In this document: piece after piece, positions 53,210 through 61,880 of the stretch
Numbering within the stretch: position 1 is the first letter of the stretch
Layout: each line of letters begins with the position of its first letter
NCBI RefSeq assembly: GCF_011290505.1
Contig: NZ_JAANPV010000010.1
Location: 97,885 to 161,884 of the forward strand
Direction: 5' to 3'
DNA length: 64,000 bases
Source: Paenalcaligenes suwonensis
Lineage (GTDB): Bacteria; Pseudomonadota; Gammaproteobacteria; Burkholderiales; Burkholderiaceae_B
Translations under genes and position numbers: made by a program
The notes under the pieces: model-generated
The model's database searches: none
What the model was told of the DNA's origin: nothing
What the model saw: the letters and a program-made list of their open reading frames with translations, nothing else

Positions 53210-54613
53210 TTACACCACACCCGGCAAGCGTAATGCCATCTTCAAGCCCCCCAAGCTAGAGCGCTCGGCTTGTATGCTGCCTTGGTACAACTCAGCCATT
53301 TCCGCCACAATATGCAAGCCTAAGCCGGATCCGGGCGTGTGATTGTCTAAGCGTACACCACGTTTAAAGGCCGCCACGCTTTCTTCTGCTGACAAGCCAG
53401 GGCCATCATCCTCTACCCAGAAAACCACCCACTGCCCATCAGCGTGTGCACTTACTTGCATCTGAGAGCGTGCCCATTTGCAGGCGTTATCCAACAAGTT
53501 ACCCAGCATTTCATGCAGGTCTTGCTCTTCGCCTTTAAAGGATAAATCCGTTGGGTTAACCTGCGCCTGAATGGTTAACTGACGTTCCATATACAAGCGC
53601 TGCATGGTGCGCACTAATGCGGATACTGCTGGCTCTACTGGCGTATGTAAACCACTGGCTTGCATGGCGGCAGCCGCTCTAGCGCGCGCCAAATGGTAGT
53701 CGATTTGCCTACGTGCTATAGACACCTGCTCACTCACCAAGGAACCTAAAGAACCTGAATCGTTATAGGCTGCGTTTTCTAAAATACTCAATGGAGTTTT
53801 AATGGCGTGCGCCAAATTACCGGCTTGTGTACGAGCACGCTGCACGATGTCAGTATTCGTCGTGAGCACGGCATTAAACTCGTCCACCAACGGCTGCACT
53901 TCGCTGGGGAACTCACCTTCTAATTGCGAGGCCGTGCCTTTACGCACCAAGGCTAATTTCTGACGCAGCCGTGCCAATGGACGTAGACCTCCGGCTATTA
54001 ACGCTACCGATGCCGCCCCCATACCTAAAGCTAACGCCCCCAATGCCACACTTAACATGGTAGTGAAGTGTGCCAAAGGCTCGTTCAGATTAGCTTGATC
54101 CGCCGCCACCATTAACCGCCAATACTGATGTGCCTCGTCTTCGTCGCTTAACGTAATACGGCGCGACAACACCTCTAAGGTTTCTAAGGTGGGGGAATCG
54201 TAGGTGTATTGCATATCCCGTTTACCGTCTTCAGGCTCGGGGCCTGCGGGCAACACCTGATCCCATAACGAACGTGAGCGTAACACCCCTGCTTGTTGAA
54301 TCGCGCCAGTAGCATCTAGGCTGTCTACCTGCCAATACAGGCCAGATAAGGGTTGCGCTAAACGCGGATCACTTAACGGCACTACCAGCGCTGGGGCTTC
54401 ATCTTCTAATGAGAAGGCTCCCGTTAACTGGTTTAAGTGCAAATTCAATTCATTACGAAACTGCTGCGAAGCATGTTGTGCAAACAATTGTTGTAATGCC
54501 CAACCGGCCACAACCACGGACACCACAATCCAGATCAAGCTCCCCACCAACATGCGGAATCGCAGCGATTGCACACGCTTGGGCTTAAGGGATTGGGATG
54601 TGTTAGTTGTCAT
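53210..54613 (-). CDS. Sensor histidine kinase
   Basis: A 467-residue membrane kinase of the PhoQ/QseC type: N-terminal helix (LVGSLIWIVVSVVVAGWAL), a periplasmic domain of about 150 residues, second helix (ALGALALGMGAASVALIAGGL), HAMP region, H-box NLAHAIKTPLSILENAA, N-box LLDNACKWARSQ and G-boxes VEDDGPGLSAEE and GSGLGLHIVAEMAELYQG. It overlaps the regulator gene by 11 bases. The cue is unknown; relatives sense divalent metals, and the target genes here suggest iron/copper or redox stress. Confidence 0.92.
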   Translation of the reverse strand: MTTNTSQSLKPKRVQSLRFRMLVGSLIWIVVSVVVAGWALQQLFAQHASQQFRNELNLHLNQLTGAFSLEDEAPALVVPLSDPRLAQPLSGLYWQVDSLDATGAIQQAGVLRSRSLWDQVLPAGPEPEDGKRDMQYTYDSPTLETLEVLSRRITLSDEDEAHQYWRLMVAADQANLNEPLAHFTTMLSVALGALALGMGAASVALIAGGLRPLARLRQKLALVRKGTASQLEGEFPSEVQPLVDEFNAVLTTNTDIVQRARTQAGNLAHAIKTPLSILENAAYNDSGSLGSLVSEQVSIARRQIDYHLARARAAAAMQASGLHTPVEPAVSALVRTMQRLYMERQLTIQAQVNPTDLSFKGEEQDLHEMLGNLLDNACKWARSQMQVSAHADGQWVVFWVEDDGPGLSAEESVAAFKRGVRLDNHTPGSGLGLHIVAEMAELYQGSIQAERSSLGGLKMALRLPGVV

Positions 54614-55271
54614 TATTAGTGGCCAATCGGTAGCCCATACCGCGTACTGTTTCTATAAAACCTTCAGGCAACTTGCGGCGCAAACGGGCAATAAACACAT
54701 CAATAGTGTTGGAGTCTCTGTCACCATCTTGTGCATAAATAGCATCAATCAAGGCGGTGCGCGACACCACTTCACCGGGTTGGCGCATCAGCACTTCTAA
54801 CACTTTATATTCGTGACTGGTTAAGCTTAAAGGCTGCTCGTGCACCAACACGCGACCACTGACGGTATCCATCACCACAGGCCCACACTGCCATTGAGCA
54901 CTCGCCTGCGTACCAGCGCGTCGGTTTAATGCACGCAACCGCGCCAATAGCTCTTCCATGTGAAACGGTTTGGTTAAGTAATCATCGGCACCCGCATCAA
55001 TACCAGCCACTTTTTCATACCAGTGATCTCTAGCAGTCAGTATCAATACAGGCATAGTCAGCCCTTCGGCACGCCAGCGTTTCAACACACTAATGCCATC
55101 CATGACTGGCAAACCTAAGTCCAGTACCACAGCATCAAAATGCTCTACGCTACCTAGGTAATGGCCTTGCTCGCCATCTGCGGCACTGTCTACCACATGG
55201 CCAGCGGCTTGCAAGGCTGTGACTAGCTGCGCCTGCAAGGTGGGTTCATCTTCTACGACCAGAATACGCAT
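54603..55271 (-). CDS. OmpR/PhoB-family response regulator
   Basis: A 222-residue regulator: receiver with acidic VEDEP pocket, phospho-aspartate in VVLDLGLPVMDG, TARD and K in DYLTKPFH; C-terminal winged helix with LTSHEYKVLEVLMRQPGEVVSR and DSNTIDVFIARLRRKLPEGFIETVRGMGYRL. Probably binds the 11-bp direct repeats at 55672-55702. Confidence 0.93.
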   Translation of the reverse strand: MRILVVEDEPTLQAQLVTALQAAGHVVDSAADGEQGHYLGSVEHFDAVVLDLGLPVMDGISVLKRWRAEGLTMPVLILTARDHWYEKVAGIDAGADDYLTKPFHMEELLARLRALNRRAGTQASAQWQCGPVVMDTVSGRVLVHEQPLSLTSHEYKVLEVLMRQPGEVVSRTALIDAIYAQDGDRDSNTIDVFIARLRRKLPEGFIETVRGMGYRLATNNDN

Positions 55272-55292
55272 TTGCCCCTCTGCTGGTATGAA

Positions 55293-55619
55293 TTACTTGC
55301 TTCTCACCCTAAGCACTTCACCCGTACGGGCGTCCAAGATTAATTTGAGCCGTTTCCCTGATGCTTGCAGCACTTTGATTTCATACACCAACAAACCATC
55401 TTCATGCTCAAGCTCAACTTCTACCACCTGCCCGGGGTAGTCAGTTTCAACCGCATCAAGCAGGCTACGTAGCGGCATAATCTCACCAGCCTCTACGGCG
55501 CGACGTGCTTGTTCATGATCGGATCGACTGGCATCAGCTGGCCCTGCTGCCATTGCCAACCCTAAACCACCAGCTACAAAAAGAGCCGCTATTTTCTTAT
55601 TAACTGTGAGATTCCACAT
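55293..55619 (-). CDS. PepSY-domain periplasmic protein
   Basis: A 108-residue exported protein (start ATG 55617-55619): signal peptide to MAAGPADA, then a PepSY domain with EAGEIMPLRSLLDAVETDYPGQVVEVELEHEDGLLVYEIKVLQASG and LILDARTGEVLRVRSK. First gene of the PepSY-regulator-kinase operon. PepSY proteins next to two-component genes may modulate the sensor. Confidence 0.87.
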   Translation of the reverse strand: MWNLTVNKKIAALFVAGGLGLAMAAGPADASRSDHEQARRAVEAGEIMPLRSLLDAVETDYPGQVVEVELEHEDGLLVYEIKVLQASGKRLKLILDARTGEVLRVRSK

Positions 55620-55671
55620 AATGACCTCTGCCAACGCAAGGGGTGACTAGAGCCTCTTTTATACCGTTTGT

Positions 55672-55702
55672 AACATGAACAGAACATGAACAGAACATGA
55701 AC
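55672..55702. promoter_or_regulatory. Three direct repeats with 11-bp period
   Basis: AACATGAAC occurs at 55672, 55683 and 55694 (reverse strand GTTCATGTT), exact copies spaced one helical turn apart, between the two divergent PepSY genes; a related GGTTCATG lies at 55718-55725. Same-face tandem half-sites are typical for OmpR/PhoB-family regulators, so this is the likely site for the regulator encoded at 54603-55271, serving both directions. Confidence 0.7.
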
Positions 55703-55803
55703 AAGCGCTTCAGAATAGGTTCATGCGGGAAGGTGCAAACTGCTCAACATGGATTCCACTTTTGCGAATCTTTTCTTCATGTTGACGTTTAGGAGTCTAC
55801 CTT

Positions 55804-56109
55804 ATGAAAACCCGCCACGCTGTTATCACTAGTATCTTGTGTTCCGCTCTGTTAATGGGCGGTGTTGCGCAAGCACAAACCCACGCTACACCTGCTGCGG
55901 CCCCTCAAGCCACAAGCCAGCAACAAACCGCTCTGACCATTCGCGACGTTTATGACCGCATGGAACAACAGGGCTACAAAAACATCCGCGAAATTGAACG
56001 TGAACACCGCCACTTTGATGTGAAGGCCGACGATGCACAAGGCCAACGCGTCAAGATACGCGTAGACATGTTTACAGGAGAAGTATTGCGCAGCCGTTTT
56101 GATGACTAA
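55804..56109 (+). CDS. PepSY-domain periplasmic protein
   Basis: A 101-residue exported protein: signal peptide ending GGVAQA, Ala/Gln-rich linker, then a PepSY domain LTIRDVYDRMEQQGYKNIREIEREHRHFDVKADDAQGQRVKIRVDMFTGEVLRSRFDD. First gene of the pair with the flavocytochrome gene; AGGAG lies before the ATG. Confidence 0.88.
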   Translation: MKTRHAVITSILCSALLMGGVAQAQTHATPAAAPQATSQQQTALTIRDVYDRMEQQGYKNIREIEREHRHFDVKADDAQGQRVKIRVDMFTGEVLRSRFDD

Positions 56110-56173
56110 GCCCCGCTTGCTCAGCTCCATCTGGAGCTGAGCACCCACCCTATATAACTATTGGAGAATACAC

Positions 56174-57490
56174 ATGATTGGGACACGCAAGGCCTTGGTA
56201 GCATTTAGTGGCGCATTTGGCCTCGCCTGGTTGTTGGAACTGTTTCTGGCTAGCCCGCTAACCGGAGACAGCCTGTGGATTTTGCGACAGCAGTCGCTCT
56301 ATATCACGGGGATTTTATCCATCGCCTTCATGTCTCTGTCCATGTTTCTCGCCGCACGGCCTGCTTGGTTAGAAAAACCCTTAGGTGGCTTAGACCGTAT
56401 GTACGCCTTGCATAAACAAAGTAGCATCTGGGCCATTGTGATGGCAGCAGCACACTGGCTAAGTAAACTCGCTAGCGGCCCCATCCGCGACCTGATTGGT
56501 ACCGATAACCGCCCCGCTCGCGACATTGTGCTGTACGGCATGGAAAGCCTACGTGGTATTGCTAAAGACTCAGGTGAGTGGACCCTGTATTTGCTGTTTG
56601 GTATGTTGGCACTTAGCTTGTGGAAACTATTCCCCTACCGCCCATGGCGCCTGCTGCACCGTAGTATGCCTGTTCTGTATCTAATACTGGTATTCCACAC
56701 CATCGCGTTAAGCCCTATGCGTTACTGGGTACAACCCTTGGGCATCATGCTAGTTATCATGATGGCATTGGGCAGTTGGGCCGCCGTACGTGCGCTAAGC
56801 AATAGCATAGGCAGTAAAAAACAACACCAAGGTGTGGTGCAATCCATCACTCAACACGATGATTTGCTAGAAGTTCACTGTAAAGTGGATAGCAACTGGC
56901 AGCACCAAGCGGGTCAATTCGCGTTAGTAACCTTTGATGCTAAAGAAGGCGCTCACCCCTTTACCATTTCCAGTGCCTGTATTCCTGGTAGCGGCTTACT
57001 TAGCTTTCACATCAAAGCGCTGGGTGATTACACCACGAGTTTGGCGCATGCTCTACAGCCCGGTCATGCCGTGAAGATTGAAGGTCCTTATGGGTGTTTT
57101 AACGCTCAACAGGCTGACAAACGTTATACACAAGTATGGGTAGCAGGTGGCGTAGGCCTAACCCCATTCTTAGCCTTGCTGCAACAACGCCAACAGCAGT
57201 CAACCGAGCAGCGTACGTCTGTGCACATGCATTACTGCACTCGCGATGCCGCTAACGATGCCATGCTATCTACACTGCTAACGCTGTGTAAAGAAGACGG
57301 CCACGTGCAACTTACCGTATACGATACGGCCTGTAAACAGCGTTTTAGCGCCAATGATTTACCCACAGAGCACGCCTTTCAAGTCTGGTTCTGTGGCCCT
57401 AAAGGCTTACGCCATGCGCTAAAAACTGGCATTAACTCGCTACAACTGCGCTGCAAGGGCTTTCACCACGAGCTGTTTGATATGCGCTAA
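56174..57490 (+). CDS. Ferric-reductase-like transmembrane flavoprotein
   Basis: A 438-residue protein: about six membrane helices with His-containing segments (LHKQSSIWAIVMAAAHWLSK, PWRLLHRSMPVLYLILVFHTIAL), which can hold haem b, then a cytoplasmic FNR-like module with the FAD motif HPFTISSAC and NAD-binding QVWVAGGVGLTPFLALL, ending with WFCGPKGL. It passes electrons from NAD(P)H across the membrane to ferric ion or another acceptor. It lies 64 bp after a PepSY gene and shares its promoter. Confidence 0.9.
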   Translation: MIGTRKALVAFSGAFGLAWLLELFLASPLTGDSLWILRQQSLYITGILSIAFMSLSMFLAARPAWLEKPLGGLDRMYALHKQSSIWAIVMAAAHWLSKLASGPIRDLIGTDNRPARDIVLYGMESLRGIAKDSGEWTLYLLFGMLALSLWKLFPYRPWRLLHRSMPVLYLILVFHTIALSPMRYWVQPLGIMLVIMMALGSWAAVRALSNSIGSKKQHQGVVQSITQHDDLLEVHCKVDSNWQHQAGQFALVTFDAKEGAHPFTISSACIPGSGLLSFHIKALGDYTTSLAHALQPGHAVKIEGPYGCFNAQQADKRYTQVWVAGGVGLTPFLALLQQRQQQSTEQRTSVHMHYCTRDAANDAMLSTLLTLCKEDGHVQLTVYDTACKQRFSANDLPTEHAFQVWFCGPKGLRHALKTGINSLQLRCKGFHHELFDMR

Positions 57491-57494
57491 GGCT

Positions 57495-58136
57495 CTACAC
57501 ACTGCCTAACAGCAAACGCAGCGCAAAACCTACCAATACAACGCCCATCCCGCGGTCTACCCAGTAGCCACTGCGGGTAAAGCGTTGTCGTACTTGCTGA
57601 TTCGAAAACAGCAAACACACCAGCACAAACCACGCGGCATTCACCACACACATCCACAAACCATATAAGGCCTGAATAGAGAGCGGTGTACTGGCTTGTA
57701 CCACCGACGTAAAGACCGCCAAGAAAAACAACGTCGCTTTGGGATTCGTGGCATTGGTCATAAACCCAATCCAAAACGATCTGGATACGCGTTGCTGGGC
57801 TTGTGTTGGCTCTACATCAGGGTCCAACGCATCGGGTGCTGCTGGTTTGCTGCGCAAGAAATTAATCCCTAAGTACAGCAAATATGCGCCCCCAATAAAC
57901 TTAGCGGCTGTCATCAACCACGGCGTAGTATGCATCAATGCGCTTACCCCTATTAAGGTGTACAGCACATGCACTGAAATCCCCGCCCCTATACCCAAGG
58001 CAGTAAAAATACCGGCACGTCGGCCAAAGCGTACGCTCTGCCTAATGGTGATAGCGAAATCCGGCCCAGGAGCCAGTACCGCTAAAAAATGAATCAGCGC
58101 CAATCCTAAAAACTCGTGCCAATATGTTGCCAACAT
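57495..58136 (-). CDS. LysE/RhtB-family exporter
   Basis: A 213-residue membrane protein: LALIHFLAVLAPGPDFAITIRQSVRFGRRAGIFTALGIGAGI, then WIGFMTNATNPKATLFFLAVFTSV, the two conserved blocks of the family. Divergent from a LysR gene, which likely regulates it, as in lysG-lysE. Its stop is 4 bp from the convergent flavocytochrome gene. Confidence 0.9.
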   Translation of the reverse strand: MLATYWHEFLGLALIHFLAVLAPGPDFAITIRQSVRFGRRAGIFTALGIGAGISVHVLYTLIGVSALMHTTPWLMTAAKFIGGAYLLYLGINFLRSKPAAPDALDPDVEPTQAQQRVSRSFWIGFMTNATNPKATLFFLAVFTSVVQASTPLSIQALYGLWMCVVNAAWFVLVCLLFSNQQVRQRFTRSGYWVDRGMGVVLVGFALRLLLGSV

Positions 58137-58231
58137 GCTCGCTCTTTACGTGTAGGGAAACAAAAGTAGGTTATTGTAGCCATAGCTTGTCACTGCGATA
58201 ATCACCCAAAAACCCAAATAATTATTTCCCC

Positions 58232-59143
58232 ATGAGCACAAATCAACTCTTGCCCTTATTGGCTGAAATGGCGGTCTTTGTCAGGGTTGTAGAAGTAGGC
58301 AGCTTCTCGGAAGCGGCCCGCCAATTGGGTTCTACCCCCTCGGCCGTGAGCCGTGCTATCGCCCGACTAGAAAAAGAACTGGGCAATCGCCTGCTACAAC
58401 GCACCACACGGAAGTTACGGCTAAGCGATACGGGCAAAGCCGTGTACGCACACTGCCAAGACATGCTACATGCTGCCCAAGCCGCAATTGAAGTGTCTGG
58501 CCATTTGCATGAAGAACCTTATGGGCAACTACGTTTAAGCGTGCCCAAAGCCGTAGGGCATTTTCTGATTCATCCCCATATCCCCGACTTTCTGGCGCGC
58601 TACCCCAAGGTAGATATTTCTATGCGCTTAGATGACCGCTATGTAGACCTTATAGACGATGAGGTAGACCTAGCCATTCGTATCACCAACCAGCCACCTC
58701 CGGGCTTAATGGGCCGCCCTCTGCTGTCTATTGAGCATTTGCTGTGCGCTACGCCTAGCTACCTCGCCCAACACGGCACTCCCCAGCATCCGCATGACCT
58801 TAAGCTACATAGCTGCATTTGTTTAGGCGAAGAGCCCAGCGATGCCCGCTGGAAATTCACCCAAGGCAACAAGCAGCTTACGGTACCGGTGCAGGGGCGC
58901 TATGCCGCCAACCATACTGGCGTGCGTCTAGATGCTGTACTGCAAAACCTAGGCATTGGTAGCCTGCCGTACTTCACCGCTAAACCTGCCTTAGCTAGCG
59001 GACGTATTGTGCCGGTTCTGCCCGACTGGAACTTTAAAACCAACTACAGTGGTACCGCCTGGGCGTTGTACCCACCCACCCGACACTTACCGGCCAAGTT
59101 GCGCGTATTTTTAGAGTTTTTATCTGAACGTCTAGAGAACTAG
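58232..59143 (+). CDS. LysR-family regulator
   Basis: A 303-residue LTTR: LAEMAVFVRVVEVGSFSEAARQLGSTPSAVSRAIARLEKELGNRLLQRTTRKLRLSDTG HTH, and a substrate domain with YGQLRLSVPKAVGHFLIHPHIPDFLARYPKVD, DDEVDLAIRI. Belongs to the CrgA-like group. Divergent from the LysE-type exporter 95 bp away. Confidence 0.9.
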   Translation: MSTNQLLPLLAEMAVFVRVVEVGSFSEAARQLGSTPSAVSRAIARLEKELGNRLLQRTTRKLRLSDTGKAVYAHCQDMLHAAQAAIEVSGHLHEEPYGQLRLSVPKAVGHFLIHPHIPDFLARYPKVDISMRLDDRYVDLIDDEVDLAIRITNQPPPGLMGRPLLSIEHLLCATPSYLAQHGTPQHPHDLKLHSCICLGEEPSDARWKFTQGNKQLTVPVQGRYAANHTGVRLDAVLQNLGIGSLPYFTAKPALASGRIVPVLPDWNFKTNYSGTAWALYPPTRHLPAKLRVFLEFLSERLEN

Positions 59144-59201
59144 TCGCCTGCCTGCAAAGTGCCTCATAATAGGGGCTTACCCTTTTTACACTGCTTCTTG
59201 C

Positions 59202-59858
59202 ATGAAACGTCCCTACATTGAACAGCTTAAACAGCGTGCCAAACAATTTCACCAGCACCAGCCACTGCCCTTAACGCAGGGCCTGTATAACGTACAACGT
59301 CTGGGCCGTTCACACGATGCATTCACTTATGAAGCCAATGCCATCTTTGTGCAAAACGACCACCGTGTGTACTTGCATTGGGAACACCCCCGCCTACGCT
59401 ACATGCGTCAGGTAGAGGAATTAGCATGGCAACAGTTGCAACACCAGCCCTCACTAGAACAAGAACTGTGGATTGCTGATAACAGCGCTAACTACCGCAA
59501 CTTAAGTCTGTCGTCGCATCAGCTATTGAGCTGGTCGCCCGCCTCGCACGAGGCCCGACACGCCTTCTACCAAGAGCTTAGCCAAAAAATCCAAGAGGTA
59601 GGCCAACACACTGACTTCCACATACGCCCTGCGCTACACAGCTACTGGACAGCACAAGGCCGCGTACTGGAGTTGTGCTGCCCCATGGAAGTACGCACCG
59701 AGGCAGATCTGCAAGCACTAACAGCCGTCGCCAAACAGTTGCTGCAAGGTGAACAAAGCTTACAAAGCCTCTATGGCGACAGCGATTACACCCAAGCAGA
59801 CTGGGTACGAGAGTTTACCTCCCCCACAACGGCTGCCACGCCTATAATGCCTGAGTGA
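59202..59858 (+). CDS. Conserved protein of unknown function
   Basis: Not recognised. A 218-residue soluble protein, rich in Gln, His and Trp: LTQGLYNVQRLGRSHDAFTYEANAIFV, HWEHPRLRYMRQVEELAWQQLQ. No signal peptide or metal motif is evident. It heads a plus-strand run that continues to pyrD, but the ATG has only a weak ribosome site. Confidence 0.6.
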   Translation: MKRPYIEQLKQRAKQFHQHQPLPLTQGLYNVQRLGRSHDAFTYEANAIFVQNDHRVYLHWEHPRLRYMRQVEELAWQQLQHQPSLEQELWIADNSANYRNLSLSSHQLLSWSPASHEARHAFYQELSQKIQEVGQHTDFHIRPALHSYWTAQGRVLELCCPMEVRTEADLQALTAVAKQLLQGEQSLQSLYGDSDYTQADWVREFTSPTTAATPIMPE

Positions 59859-59890
59859 CGGTTTGATCACGCTATTTAGCGCTCCTGCTC

Positions 59891-60526
59891 ATGGATGAAC
59901 TTGTGCTGCAAGGCCAACAGAAATGGCCTAATGTTCCGCATGCGTATGGGTACCTAGCGCTGTCTGCGCAAGGCCACTGGCATATATATGCCGCCCCACA
60001 TACTACGCCTGATTTCTCTGCGCAAAGCCGGGTGACATCCCCTGCTTTGCAGCAGTTTATTGCCCGCAACTATGCGGTAGATGCTAGCGGTTGCTGGTAC
60101 TTCCAAAACGGCCCGCAGCGCGCTTACGTGATGCTAGAAAAAGCCCCCCTCATACTGCATCTAGATGAAGCACTACAGTTACGCAGCCACACACAGCACG
60201 CTATTGACGCAATCTCAGCCTGGTACATCACGGATACAGGCGAACTGTATGCACACAGCCCAGCTGGTTGCGGTTTAGTGATAGGCCGCGATGTACCCGC
60301 TCTGGCAGAACGTTTGCATCTAGCCGAGGGGGCATCGCTGTTGGACTACCTAGAACATCATGACCCGCATGAACTACACGGTGTCACTCTGCTGTACCAC
60401 AATGCGAAGCAAGAAATACCGCAAAGCGCCATGGTGTACTACACTCAGGATCAGGGTCTACCCAGGCTATCTGGCTTTGTTAGGCTACCCGCCCCCACCC
60501 CTATCACAGACCAATCATCATTATGA
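59891..60526 (+). CDS. Conserved protein of unknown function preceding Nudix gene
   Basis: A 211-residue soluble protein: WPNVPHAYGYLALSAQGHWHI, GCWYFQNGPQRAYVMLEKAPLILHLDE, AISAWYITDTGELYAHSPAGCGLVIGRD. The two repeated W-Y/F patterns suggest a beta-rich fold. Its stop overlaps the ATG of the Nudix gene by four bases, so the products are co-translated and may work together. I recognise it only as a protein type commonly beside this Nudix gene in betaproteobacteria. Confidence 0.7.
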   Translation: MDELVLQGQQKWPNVPHAYGYLALSAQGHWHIYAAPHTTPDFSAQSRVTSPALQQFIARNYAVDASGCWYFQNGPQRAYVMLEKAPLILHLDEALQLRSHTQHAIDAISAWYITDTGELYAHSPAGCGLVIGRDVPALAERLHLAEGASLLDYLEHHDPHELHGVTLLYHNAKQEIPQSAMVYYTQDQGLPRLSGFVRLPAPTPITDQSSL

Positions 60527-61113
60527 GCAGCCCCTCACCCGAGTTTTATTTCCCCGTCCCACGTAGTCAACGCTATTGCAGCCAATGCGCGCACGCCCTG
60601 ACACAAATGGTGCCTCCAGGGGATAACCGTCTGCGTGACGTATGTGAGAATTGCGGTGCAGTACATTATCAAAACCCCCGTAATGTCGTGGGTGTACTAC
60701 CTATTTGGGATGGCAAAATCTTATTGTGCAAACGTGCTATTGAGCCACGCTATGGTCTATGGACCTTACCGGCGGGGTTTATGGAACTTAATGAAACCAC
60801 AGCAGAAGGGGCGCTGCGGGAAACGGACGAAGAGGCCGGTGCCTCGGTAGAACTAAGTAAGCTGTATACAGTGATTGATGTCCCTCATGCGGAACAAGTG
60901 CACTTTTACTACTTGGGCAACTTACGTAGCCCTGAGCTAAACCCCGGTCCAGAAACACTGGAAACTATGTTTGTCACGCCAGACGAAATCCCATGGGACG
61001 AACTGGCTTTCCGCACTGTACGCACCACCTTAGAACACTACTGCAACGACGTGAAACGCGGCCGCTTCGAGTCACACTTCTACGCACTGGAAACCCCCTT
61101 CCATATACGCTAG
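60523..61113 (+). CDS. Nudix hydrolase with N-terminal zinc ribbon
   Basis: A 196-residue protein: a zinc ribbon (YCSQCAHAL ... VCENCGAVHYQNP) and a Nudix domain with box GFMELNETTAEGALRETDEEAGA fitting G-x5-E-x7-R-E-x2-E-E-x-G. The layout resembles NudC/NADH pyrophosphatase-like enzymes but is shorter. It hydrolyses a nucleoside diphosphate derivative; the exact substrate is unknown. Confidence 0.9.
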   Translation: MSSPSPEFYFPVPRSQRYCSQCAHALTQMVPPGDNRLRDVCENCGAVHYQNPRNVVGVLPIWDGKILLCKRAIEPRYGLWTLPAGFMELNETTAEGALRETDEEAGASVELSKLYTVIDVPHAEQVHFYYLGNLRSPELNPGPETLETMFVTPDEIPWDELAFRTVRTTLEHYCNDVKRGRFESHFYALETPFHIR

Positions 61114-61115
61114 TT

Positions 61116-61880
61116 ATGAGCACACTGGCGCTACTGTCACCCCATAGCCCTTTTCCTTCTGTAGAAGCCGCCTTACCAGGCGGTTTGTTGGCAGTGGGTG
61201 CTGACTTAAGCCTAGAGCGTTTAATCGCAGCCTACCAACGTGGTATTTTTCCGTGGTTCAGCGAGGGCGATCCCATTTTATGGTGGAGCCCCGACCCGCG
61301 CATGGTGCTGGCTACTGCACAGTTTAAGCTGTCACGCTCACTTGCTAAAAAGTGCCGACAAATTGCCAAACAAGAGCAGGCCCCCGACGCTCGCATCCAA
61401 ATACGTACTGACACCTGCTTTGGCGATGTGATTCGCCACTGCTCGCACACCCGTGCCGAACAAGGCACGTGGATCACCCAAGACATTATTGACGCTTACG
61501 TGCGCATGCACGAAGCCGGTTATGCACACAGCGTAGAAACGTGGGTAGAGGGTCAGTTAGTAGGCGGACTATACGGAATTTGTATGGGGCGCTTTTTCTT
61601 TGGCGAGTCTATGTTTGCACTGCAAACCGATGCCAGCAAAATCGCGTTGTATTATTTAGTGCAGTTTTTACGTGCTAATCACGTACCCTATATAGACTGC
61701 CAACAAGAAACTGCCCACTTAGCAAGCCTAGGTGCAGCCGCCATGCCTAGGGCAGACTTTGTACAATTACTGCAACAGGGGCAACGTTATCCCGCCCCCA
61801 CATGGCACAGTGGCCAACTGTTGGACGGTGGTGTGCTATGTTCAGAACGTACGAGTTTTGCACCCGAGAGCGCCCTATGA
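61116..61880 (+). CDS. aat: Leucyl/phenylalanyl-tRNA-protein transferase
   Basis: A 254-residue enzyme: FPSVEAALPGGLLAVGADLSLERLIAAYQRGIFPWFSEGDPILWWSPDPRMVL is the family signature, then YAHSVETWVEGQLVGGLYGICMGRFFFGESMFA. It adds Leu or Phe to N-terminal Lys/Arg of proteins for the N-end rule. The ATG at 61116 is 3 bp after the Nudix stop; the longer frame in this reading is inside the Nudix gene. Confidence 0.95.
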   Translation: MSTLALLSPHSPFPSVEAALPGGLLAVGADLSLERLIAAYQRGIFPWFSEGDPILWWSPDPRMVLATAQFKLSRSLAKKCRQIAKQEQAPDARIQIRTDTCFGDVIRHCSHTRAEQGTWITQDIIDAYVRMHEAGYAHSVETWVEGQLVGGLYGICMGRFFFGESMFALQTDASKIALYYLVQFLRANHVPYIDCQQETAHLASLGAAAMPRADFVQLLQQGQRYPAPTWHSGQLLDGGVLCSERTSFAPESAL

